Below, piece by piece: positions 14,360 to 20,148 of a stretch of DNA of 20,575 bases. Below the pieces are notes generated by a model that had not been told where the DNA came from, did not search any database, and worked only from the letters and a program-made list of their open reading frames with translations. Each line of letters begins with the position of its first letter. Positions within the stretch are counted from its first letter, which is position 1. The stretch comes from Colimorpha_A sp045591885 (GTDB taxonomy: Bacteria; Bacillota; Clostridia; Oscillospirales; CAG-272). Made by a program: the position numbers and the translations under genes. The stretch covers positions 1-20,575 of the forward strand of contig JAZNTT010000069.1 in assembly GCA_045591885.1 (NCBI GenBank), written 5' to 3'.

Positions 14360-15866
14360 ATATTTTCCACTTGATTTCAAGACTGTCTTCCGAGGCGTTA
14401 ATACGCTCAATCAACGAATCTACAACCGTGATTTTGTCGCTGACCGACAGTTCATCCCAATGCTCCATATAACCGCTGATTTCTCCAATGTTATCCTTGC
14501 GGTCATTATCGAACTGTGTGATTTGTGCATACAGTTCTTTCTTTTCGGCATCAAGCTCGGCAATGCGGTTGTTTATGTACTGCATAACTGTTTCATTGGC
14601 TGCCGTGATTTTATCGAGCAGAGAGGATATTTCTTTGTCAATAGCATCTATGCGTGTTTTAAGTTTGACGATTTGCAGGTTACAGCCTTCCTGCTTTTGT
14701 TTAGAAAGTGTTTTGAACTCCGCTAATTTCTTCTGCATTTCTTCAAATACAATTTCATCGACTATATCGGCGTCAAGCGAGCCGAAGTTACAGCCACCGG
14801 CATTGTACTTATTATTACATAGATAATAACGGTTATCGGACTTGGTTTTACATCGGTATATTTTGGCGGTGAGGGCATATCCGCAATGAGCACATTTGAT
14901 TTTGCCTGCAAGCCACGTTGCTTTCGCTTTAACAGGCTTTGCAACACTCTGATTATTCAGACACTTCGAACGGCATTTGATCCACGTTCTCGAATCAACA
15001 AGCCCTTCATGCGGAGCAATTACAAGGGTATGACCTTCAAGAGATACGGTTTTGCGCTTCTTGGTATCACCCGAATACAAATATGCTCCGTTTGTTCCAA
15101 TGAAATCATCAGGAATATTAGCAATATTGGTGCCTTGCGCTTTGAAAAAATCATACAATTGATAATCGGCTCTAACATACACGGGATTTATCACTACGTC
15201 TCGCAGACGACTTCGGTTAAAAAACTTACCGTCACGCTTTCTTATTCCGTGTGCTTCCAGATAGCGCATTACATCACCGAGAGAGGTTTGTGGTTCAGAA
15301 TAGAGCGAGAATATCAGTCTGACGATTTCTGCTTCAGACTCAATCGGCTCATACATCTTAGTGCGTATACCGTCAATCAGCGTTTCTTTAAGGTCAAATC
15401 CAAACGGAACTCTGCCACCCATATAAAAGCCGCGTTTGCTTCGAGATGAATAAGCATCAATAACACGTTGTTGAATGGTCTCGCGTTCAAGCTGTGCGAA
15501 AATCATAACAATCATCAACATAGCTTTACCGATTGGCGTTCCTGTATCGAATTTTTCCATTGTGCTAACAAAGTCCACATTATGCTTTTGGAATATGTCA
15601 ATCACATTGGCAAAGTCAAGCACCGAACGACTGATACGGTCAAGCCGATAAACGATAACACGGCGAATAATACCGGCTTCAATATCACGCATCAATTCCT
15701 GAAATGCGGGGCGGTCAATATTTTTGCCGCTATAGCCCTTGTCCGTATATACCTTTATTTCCTGTCCTATCACTTCCTTTTTACAAAACTCGACTTGACT
15801 TTCAACGGATATGCTGTCTATTCTGTCAACCGATTGTCTTGTATAAATAGCGTCATAAAGACTCAA
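14358..15866 (-). CDS. Large serine recombinase (integrase/resolvase family)
   Basis: The integration/excision enzyme of the element. With the start at 15866 it has 502 residues. An N-terminal resolvase domain carries catalytic S12 (YTRQSVD) and the YRLDRISRS helix at 73-81. A recombinase domain follows at about 145-310. A zinc ribbon has C325/C328 (KCAHCG) and C350/C359. A coiled coil covers about 395-455, as used by large serine integrases for synapsis control. The start is TTG: AAGGGAG lies six bases before the TTG at 15866, whereas the alternative TTG at 15887 would put that site inside the gene. It has its own promoter with a palindrome over the -10 box. The stop at 14358 is next to the element edge. 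Confidence 0.93.
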   Translation of the reverse strand: MSLYDAIYTRQSVDRIDSISVESQVEFCKKEVIGQEIKVYTDKGYSGKNIDRPAFQELMRDIEAGIIRRVIVYRLDRISRSVLDFANVIDIFQKHNVDFVSTMEKFDTGTPIGKAMLMIVMIFAQLERETIQQRVIDAYSSRSKRGFYMGGRVPFGFDLKETLIDGIRTKMYEPIESEAEIVRLIFSLYSEPQTSLGDVMRYLEAHGIRKRDGKFFNRSRLRDVVINPVYVRADYQLYDFFKAQGTNIANIPDDFIGTNGAYLYSGDTKKRKTVSLEGHTLVIAPHEGLVDSRTWIKCRSKCLNNQSVAKPVKAKATWLAGKIKCAHCGYALTAKIYRCKTKSDNRYYLCNNKYNAGGCNFGSLDADIVDEIVFEEMQKKLAEFKTLSKQKQEGCNLQIVKLKTRIDAIDKEISSLLDKITAANETVMQYINNRIAELDAEKKELYAQITQFDNDRKDNIGEISGYMEHWDELSVSDKITVVDSLIERINASEDSLEIKWKI

Positions 15867-15894
15867 CTTGTACTCCCTTCTTCGCAAAAAGAAG

Positions 15895-15942
15895 CGGAGT
15901 AACTGACACTTATATTATAAGTGAGCTACTCCGTTTGTTCAA
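15895..15942 (-). promoter_or_regulatory. Recombinase promoter with overlapping operator-like palindrome
   Basis: Leftward TTGAAC (15942-15937), 17-base spacer, TATAAT (15919-15914). A perfect 17-base palindrome, CACTTATATTATAAGTG (15907-15923), covers the -10 box and the expected start site. Outside it lie further matched arms CGGAGTA (15895-15901) and TACTCCG (15927-15933). A repressor bound here would block the promoter. The same arms in the RNA could form a hairpin only if transcription comes from upstream. Confidence 0.7.
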
Positions 15943-16106
15943 GTCTTGCTTGACATATATTTACAGAAAATTTCATAAAGCTGCTGTTCGATTGCTTTCT
16001 TCGCAGCACTTTTTTGATCCTCACGAAAACTCGGTGTCAGATTAACAACGGATATAACCTGACCACGTATGCGCTTTTCGTGGGCTTCTGTTATATATGT
16101 TGTCAT
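15939..16106 (-). CDS. Small element protein, 55 residues, upstream of the recombinase
   Basis: The protein begins MTTYITEAHEKRIRGQVISV, continues VNLTPSFREDQKSAAKKAIEQ and ends QLYEIFCKYMSSKT. It looks like a short beta strand pair followed by one amphipathic helix. Similar small proteins precede serine recombinases in Clostridia elements (TnpW-like in position), and a recombination directionality factor is a reasonable guess, but this is inferred from place and size only. The frame opens at 16142. I prefer the ATG at 16106, which has AAGGTGG upstream. Its stop overlaps the -35 box of the recombinase promoter. Confidence 0.7.
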   Translation of the reverse strand: MTTYITEAHEKRIRGQVISVVNLTPSFREDQKSAAKKAIEQQLYEIFCKYMSSKT

Positions 16107-16217
16107 AGGTGCCCACCACCTTCTTTTTGCGATATTCAACAAAATATATCAATGTAATTTTCATATCTGTTCTTCACTTTCTAAATTATGAAGCCTTCCT
16201 TGTCCGTTATGCCTATG

Positions 16218-17528
16218 TCAGAGGCTATTTTCATTTATGAGATAGGCTTGAAATATGGTGCCGTCGTGGAGCAGAAAACGTCCTGCAGCATCTTTGGGTA
16301 TTTGCTCGGCTGCGGCGGTGCTGTCTAGAATGATTTGCGAAAGCACGTTATCGGCTCGGCCGCATACTCGGCAATCTATGTTGTTGCGGATCTGACCGGA
16401 GAGAATATTTGCATCCGGTCTTTGTGTTGCAAGTATGAGATGAATACCGAAAGCACGGCCTTGGCGGGCAATCACCGACAATTTGCTTTCTATCAGACTG
16501 ACCTTATCCTTTTTCTCTTTTGTCAGACCGGACTTGTCAAGGATTTCTGCCACCTCATCACAAGCAAAGATATACCGCTGTAATGCTTTACCCGTGCGCT
16601 TGTTGTACTCGTCGAGATTATGACACTCATTTTCACGAAATAGCACCTTGCGGTGTTGCAGCTCGTCCACAAGCTCGGTCAGCAATTGGGATAAATTATC
16701 CTCATCAAAGCACATTTTACATTTACTGTGCCATACTGACGGGAAATCCACGCCACCCTTAAAATCGGATATGCTGACAACTGCATTTTTCTTGACCGCC
16801 TGCATAAGCAAGAGCTTTAACAGAACACTTTTACCGCTACCGGTTGAGCCGCCGAGTAGGATATGCGGTATCTTTGCCAAATCCACCGTAACAGTACCCA
16901 TGAGGCTTTTGCCGAGAACAAGAGTGGAACTGTCCTTAATAAGATAACTGTCATTCCATTCAATACAGCTTGAAAGCTGATTGCATGCGGGGACGGTATA
17001 GAGCAGAATAGAGCGTTTGTTTTCGCCCTCTTTCAGCCTGACAATATGCACGTTCAACGCCGCCTCAATCCGCTGCCGTTTATTCTCCCATTCTGTAAGT
17101 GGAATCCCCACACCGTCAAACTCAAATACCGTTACTTCCGATTGCTTTTCCTCTTTGGTTTTTGCAGTGAATATAGGCGTTTCTCCTGCGCTGTTTGTCA
17201 GACCGATTCGCTGTAATTCACTCATAATCTTAAAACTTCCGATGGGAGTTCCGTACAAAATAAGTATGGCGACGGTGCCACCGAGCATGCTTAGTGGTAA
17301 AGACAACTTTGACAGAGCAATAAATACAGGCGAAACCAACTCCATATTCTCCAGACTGAAATCGTCATTATTAAAAGTCCAAATCAGTATGAGAAGAATA
17401 TAAAACGCAATCAGCGCAAACTGTCTGGCTTTACTGTTTTTTAGGCTTTTACAACCATTTTTGAAACGGAGCCATATATACCGTGCCTCAGTCTGTTTTT
17501 CAAGACGTTCTTTTTCTTCGTTTCTCAT
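16218..17528 (-). CDS. FtsK/SpoIIIE-type (TcpA-like) DNA-translocating ATPase
   Basis: A 436-residue membrane-anchored P-loop ATPase. Two hydrophobic segments lie at about residues 35-51 and 75-95. The motor domain has Walker A GGSTGSGKS at 226-234, Walker B FACDEVAEIL around D324/E325 and the HerA/FtsK-superfamily motif ATQRPDANIL at 367-376. In Tn916-type and many mobilizable elements, such proteins couple the nicked DNA to a mating channel; here it follows rep by 11 bases, supporting a coupling-protein role. It lacks the long linker and gamma domain of cell-division FtsK. The ATG at 17528 has GAGGTGG upstream; a GTG nine bases earlier is the alternative. Confidence 0.9.
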   Translation of the reverse strand: MRNEEKERLEKQTEARYIWLRFKNGCKSLKNSKARQFALIAFYILLILIWTFNNDDFSLENMELVSPVFIALSKLSLPLSMLGGTVAILILYGTPIGSFKIMSELQRIGLTNSAGETPIFTAKTKEEKQSEVTVFEFDGVGIPLTEWENKRQRIEAALNVHIVRLKEGENKRSILLYTVPACNQLSSCIEWNDSYLIKDSSTLVLGKSLMGTVTVDLAKIPHILLGGSTGSGKSVLLKLLLMQAVKKNAVVSISDFKGGVDFPSVWHSKCKMCFDEDNLSQLLTELVDELQHRKVLFRENECHNLDEYNKRTGKALQRYIFACDEVAEILDKSGLTKEKKDKVSLIESKLSVIARQGRAFGIHLILATQRPDANILSGQIRNNIDCRVCGRADNVLSQIILDSTAAAEQIPKDAAGRFLLHDGTIFQAYLINENSL

Positions 17529-17539
17529 ACTCACCACCT

Positions 17540-18481
17540 CTATTTAAAATAAATTTCTTCAACCGAACCGTCAGGCATATACATAAACACGCGATCGATT
17601 CTGCGGATAAATGCTTTCCACGTTTCAAGGCGATTGTGTCGCACGTCAATATATTGTTCGTTCAACGGTATATTTGAAGTGATATATACCTTGGTAAAAC
17701 AAGCTGTACGGTCAGTATATCGTGCTGGTAGCATTAACGGATAGATGTCGAGGTAGTTGAGCATCGCCTCAATAGGTATCTGAGAATTAAACTCCTCGAA
17801 TACTAACACATCCTGTCCGTGATAGGCATCAAAGCGTACACCGTTTTTGCCATTATAATCGGTAATGCGGCAAATCTCTGTTGCAGGATGCTTTTTATAA
17901 ATTCCGCTTGTTTTGCCTGTTCCGGTTGCGCCGTAAAGATAGGTTACGGTCAGTTTTCGATTTTGGCCCATATACTGTTCAGCGCGGTATGCCTCACGTA
18001 GAGTATCAATATCCTTAGACTTAAATGCGAAGTTTGGAGACTCATCAATGATTTCGGTGGTAGATAGTCCGTCCTTTACATTTTGGAGCAGCTTATACAT
18101 CTTCGGATCTCGTTCTTCACACTCACTCGGAATTAAACCAAACTCATAAAAGCTACCCTCAACGGAAGTTTCAGCTTTTTTATCCTCTAACCATTTGCCT
18201 TCTTTGCGGATATAATCACGGTTATCTTTTGCACTTCCAAATGCTTTCTCAATATGTGCTGTTGGAAAGCGATTTTTAAGCGTGGAAAAACGTATAGGCG
18301 ATTTTGAATAAACGAAAATGTGAGTATGGAATGTTCCGGTTGTTGCTATTTCGTCCGACAGACAGAAATAGTCGGGACAAAACAGACTCAAAAGCGTTTG
18401 CATACTGCTGTGGTCAAGACCGCAGTCTTGCGGATTGTTTATCGTTAACATCCATTTGCGTGATTGTGGATTAGCAGCCAT
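17540..18481 (-). CDS. CRESS-DNA-virus-type replication initiator (HUH endonuclease + SF3 helicase)
   Basis: A 313-residue Rep of the kind found in circoviruses and geminiviruses and, as established for pCRESS plasmids, in bacteria. The nickase domain shows motif I WMLTINNP (10-17), motif II FHTHIFVY with the metal ligands H52 and H54, and motif III DNRDYIRK with the single catalytic Y90. The SF3 helicase has Walker A GATGTGKT (184-191), Walker B VLVFEE (225-230) and motif C VYITSN (265-270). All key residues are present, so it should be active. It would nick a hairpin origin and unwind DNA for rolling-circle replication, and may serve as the relaxase. The ATG at 18481 follows AAAGGAG. The candidate origin lies directly upstream, on the same strand. 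Confidence 0.93.
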   Translation of the reverse strand: MAANPQSRKWMLTINNPQDCGLDHSSMQTLLSLFCPDYFCLSDEIATTGTFHTHIFVYSKSPIRFSTLKNRFPTAHIEKAFGSAKDNRDYIRKEGKWLEDKKAETSVEGSFYEFGLIPSECEERDPKMYKLLQNVKDGLSTTEIIDESPNFAFKSKDIDTLREAYRAEQYMGQNRKLTVTYLYGATGTGKTSGIYKKHPATEICRITDYNGKNGVRFDAYHGQDVLVFEEFNSQIPIEAMLNYLDIYPLMLPARYTDRTACFTKVYITSNIPLNEQYIDVRHNRLETWKAFIRRIDRVFMYMPDGSVEEIYFK

Positions 18482-18499
18482 ATTAAAACTCCTTTCTTT

Positions 18500-18628
18500 G
18501 CTACTGCTACTTATGCTTCCATAAGGGTAATACTTGCCCTTATGGAAGGGCGGCGCTGCGCTGCCGCCGGGGAATATTTTTCTTTATGGAAAAATATTTA
18601 TAACCCCTTGCGTCTCACAGCGCCGCCC
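18500..18628 (-). other. Candidate CRESS-like double-strand origin / transfer origin
   Basis: The 152-base gap upstream of rep is densely structured. A perfect 12-bp stem, CTTCCATAAGGG (18516-18527) with CCCTTATGGAAG (18537-18548), holds a nine-base loop. On the rep-coding strand the loop and first stem base read AAGTATTAC (18535-18527), which fits the CRESS-virus nick-site consensus NANTATTAC. By analogy the nick would fall between 18529 and 18528. Between stem and rep start lie two tandem AGTAGC hexamers (18511-18500), like the Rep-binding hexamers next to circovirus origins. Further out are an AT-rich 10-bp hairpin (18573-18598) and perfect 11-bp GC-rich arms GGGCGGCGCTG/CAGCGCCGCCC (18548-18558, 18618-18628). 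The structure is seen; the function is inferred. Confidence 0.72.
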
Positions 18629-18633
18629 ACACG

Positions 18634-18954
18634 TTAAGACTTCTTATTTACCAATGAAATACCGGTGGCTTTAGCGCTGATCTGAGTCCTGCCTTGACTT
18701 TCATAGGCAAACACTTCAAGACCGCTGAACTCAACCTCAACAAAGCCTTCGGGCTTTTCCAAAAGCTGTTTGCCTTCGATTTTTACGCCCAGTTTTTCCA
18801 GACTGTGTTCAGGCAATGCGACTACATAGCGATAGCCGGTGATGGTATCCATACGGCGACCATCCTTGTACTCATAGGCAGGTGTAATATCCACCAACAA
18901 CTTCTTTGCTCCAAGCGAAGCGGGATCAATTTTTAAATCACGAATATTTAACAT
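18634..18954 (-). CDS. Element protein of 106 residues, possibly ssDNA-binding
   Basis: A small protein predicted to be mostly beta strands: KKLLVDITPAYEYKDGRR, TITGYRYVVALP, EGFVEVEFSGLEVFAYES and TQISAKATGISLV. No motif is diagnostic. Size, beta-rich pattern and position two genes ahead of an FtsK-type ATPase resemble the small first proteins of Tn916-like modules and gene V-type OB folds, so single-stranded DNA binding is a reasonable but unproven idea. The ATG at 18954 has AAAGGAG upstream. The gene ends six bases before the outer GC-rich arm of the candidate origin. Symbol and function are left open. Confidence 0.75.
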   Translation of the reverse strand: MLNIRDLKIDPASLGAKKLLVDITPAYEYKDGRRMDTITGYRYVVALPEHSLEKLGVKIEGKQLLEKPEGFVEVEFSGLEVFAYESQGRTQISAKATGISLVNKKS

Positions 18955-19040
18955 AGGGGTAATCTCCTTTATTTTAATCTCGGTCTATGGTGCGCACCCT
19001 TGACCTGTCTATATTGTAAATCACCGGGTATAAAAGAAAC

Positions 19041-19083
19041 AGCGCAGACCTGCACCATTTTGGTATCAGATCTGCGCTTTTTT
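19041..19083 (+). terminator. Hairpin between the Xre gene and the 106-residue gene
   Basis: Arms AGCGCAGA (19041-19048) and TCTGCGCT (19071-19078), with an inner ACCATTTTGGT, followed on the plus strand by a T-run. Leftward, the stem is followed by GUUUCUUUU, a weaker tract. It may partly separate the regulator transcript from the rep operon. The better U-run points rightward, where no gene ends, so it may instead stop antisense transcription. Confidence 0.6.
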
Positions 19084-19089
19084 GTGATA

Positions 19090-19458
19090 TTATTTCTTAT
19101 TCAGTACACGAATAAGCTCTGATAAGACTGATCGAACTTCGGGATCCTCTAAAACATCAATTTTTTTCTTATCAAATGGACTAACAAGCATTTCATCTAA
19201 TGATTTCTCGAGACCCGCTGCAATTTTATATGCAGCATCTAACGAGCCTTGTTTTGTTGTGCCGGTTTCATAGCGTTTAATTGTATGTACGGAAACACCA
19301 CATATATCCGCTAATTCTTCCTGGCTAAGTCCTTGTTTTTTACGTTCTTCTCTTAGATTAAAAGCAAACGTACTGTAGATGTTTTTTGCTGAAATAATAT
19401 CAGCCTGTTTTTTCTCGGGTGCCATCATACCGGTTTTATTATTCCGGTTATCAAGCAT
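19090..19458 (-). CDS. Xre-family helix-turn-helix regulator
   Basis: A 122-residue DNA-binding protein. The helix-turn-helix covers about residues 34-86 (LREERKKQGLSQEELADICG, VSVHTIKRYETG), the standard lambda-repressor/Cro-like fold. The N-terminal 30 residues and the C-terminal helix (DPEVRSVLSELIRVLNKK) flank it; the latter probably dimerises. It is the likely repressor of the element's genes; candidate operators are the palindrome on the recombinase promoter and the repeats at 19848-19925. The ATG at 19458 has GAGGA seven bases upstream and lies 14 bases behind a 27-residue ORF. Confidence 0.92.
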   Translation of the reverse strand: MLDNRNNKTGMMAPEKKQADIISAKNIYSTFAFNLREERKKQGLSQEELADICGVSVHTIKRYETGTTKQGSLDAAYKIAAGLEKSLDEMLVSPFDKKKIDVLEDPEVRSVLSELIRVLNKK

Positions 19459-19472
19459 GAGAAATCCTCTTG

Positions 19473-19556
19473 TTATCGGGTGCTAATACCGGAGGCGGTA
19501 AGGGTAACAGTCATATTAAGTATGCTATAGAGAATAAAATACGAGATTTTCAGCAT
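19473..19556 (-). CDS. 27-residue leader ORF before the Xre gene
   Basis: The peptide MLKISYFILYSILNMTVTLT continues ASGISTR. A very strong ribosome site (AAGGAGGTGG) lies five bases before the ATG at 19556, better than that of the regulator itself. The first 20 residues are hydrophobic. It could be a leader peptide coupling translation to the regulator, or a small membrane peptide. No family is recognised. Confidence 0.5.
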   Translation of the reverse strand: MLKISYFILYSILNMTVTLTASGISTR

Positions 19557-19623
19557 ACGCACCACCTCCTTCATAAAATAAGCGCCATGGAAAAAACTTC
19601 ACCACCGGCAATAGAACCCAAGC

Positions 19624-19658
19624 TAAACGAAAAGGAGCACAGTGAAACTGTACTCCTT
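19624..19658 (-). terminator. Attenuator-like hairpin in the Xre leader
   Basis: Leftward RNA: AAGGAGUACAGU, loop UUC, ACUGUGCUCCUU, then UUCGUUU. In this direction the single non-Watson-Crick position is a U-G wobble, giving a continuous 12-bp stem. In the other direction it would be a C-A mismatch. The strand asymmetry plus the U-rich tail shows it evolved as a leftward RNA signal, about 70 bases before the leader ORF. Confidence 0.65.
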
Positions 19659-19719
19659 GTGGTTTATGCTCTAAAAGGCATAATGCCTCTTTATTACGGG
19701 TTAAATGAGCGATGAATAT

Positions 19720-20064
19720 TACTGTCGGTCCCGATCACGACAAAGCGTGTCCAACAATAAGGTAAGCGGATTATACCTTGCAATGCGGGTAGTGCATGCG
19801 ATGAATTTTGCCTAGGCTTACCTCGGCTACTCTCCATATCGGCTCTGTCAAACCTTACGGACAACATCAAACCTGATAGACTATGTTCGGTTCAAGACCA
19901 AACTCTGATACTATTCAAACCTTACACCCTTATCCCATAACTCCCGATTTCCCATTTGTCCGCTAAATGTTCGGGTGAGTATAAGCGGTGAGTAAAGAAT
20001 GGCAATCACAGTCTTACTATTTGCGGTACAACCCACCGTAAATAACAATCCGTGCAAACTTTAC
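19720..20064 (-). other. Long untranslated, repeat-bearing leader region of the element
   Basis: No gene is supported in these roughly 345 bases on either strand. They lie between a promoter (20072-20100) and the attenuator hairpin. Visible features are TCAAACCTTAC at 19848-19858 and 19915-19925 with a variant TCAAACCTGAT at 19867-19877, and inverted arms GGTAAGC/GCTTACC at 19761-19767 and 19816-19822. A hairpin-capable stretch with ACGGT and ACCG lies near 20025-20040. It may be a regulatory RNA leader, an iteron array, or the recombinase/transfer site of the element end. Confidence 0.45.
20003..20012. repeat. Candidate attachment core, right copy
   Basis: CAATCACAGT, the partner of 14322-14331. 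If real, it sets the right edge of the element and places the promoter at 20072 and the ABC permease outside. See the left copy for the doubt. Confidence 0.35.
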
Positions 20065-20071
20065 TATAATT

Positions 20072-20100
20072 ATTTTACAATATTTTCTTGCAAAAGTCAA
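20072..20100 (-). promoter_or_regulatory. Sigma-A promoter firing into the element
   Basis: Leftward TTGACT (20100-20095), 17-base spacer, TAAAAT (20077-20072). The expected start is near 20065, giving an untranslated leader of about 500 bases before the leader ORF and Xre gene. If the attachment core at 20003 is right, this promoter lies just outside the element. Confidence 0.65.
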
Positions 20101-20148
20101 ATTAAAATTCTATTAACACCTAATTGCAAATACTGCAACGCTATCGTT

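Larger units (their letters stand above)
14322..20012 (-). mobile_element. Integrative (probably mobilizable) element with CRESS-type Rep and serine recombinase
   Basis: About 5.7 kb of visibly more AT-rich DNA, all genes leftward: Xre regulator, 106-residue protein, origin, Rep, FtsK/TcpA-type ATPase, 55-residue protein, large serine recombinase. The recombinase lies at one edge, as usual for elements it integrates. The boundaries are provisional, set at a shared 10-mer CAATCACAGT (14322-14331 and 20003-20012). A truncated gene tail sits at the left edge. There is no type IV secretion gene set, so it is not self-conjugative. A nickase plus a DNA-pumping ATPase plus a recombinase is the composition of an integrative mobilizable element. 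If the ABC permease at the right edge is cargo, the element is larger. Confidence 0.75.

Noticed and set aside
16218..18954. Interpreting the element as a filamentous phage (inovirus) prophage
   Set aside because: There are no small coat-like membrane proteins, and the ATPase carries FtsK/HerA motifs rather than Zot features; a mobilizable element fits better.
19470..19715. 81-residue plus-strand frame opposite the leader ORF
   Set aside because: The strong ribosome site here belongs to the other strand, and the frame crosses the leftward hairpin; nothing supports translation.
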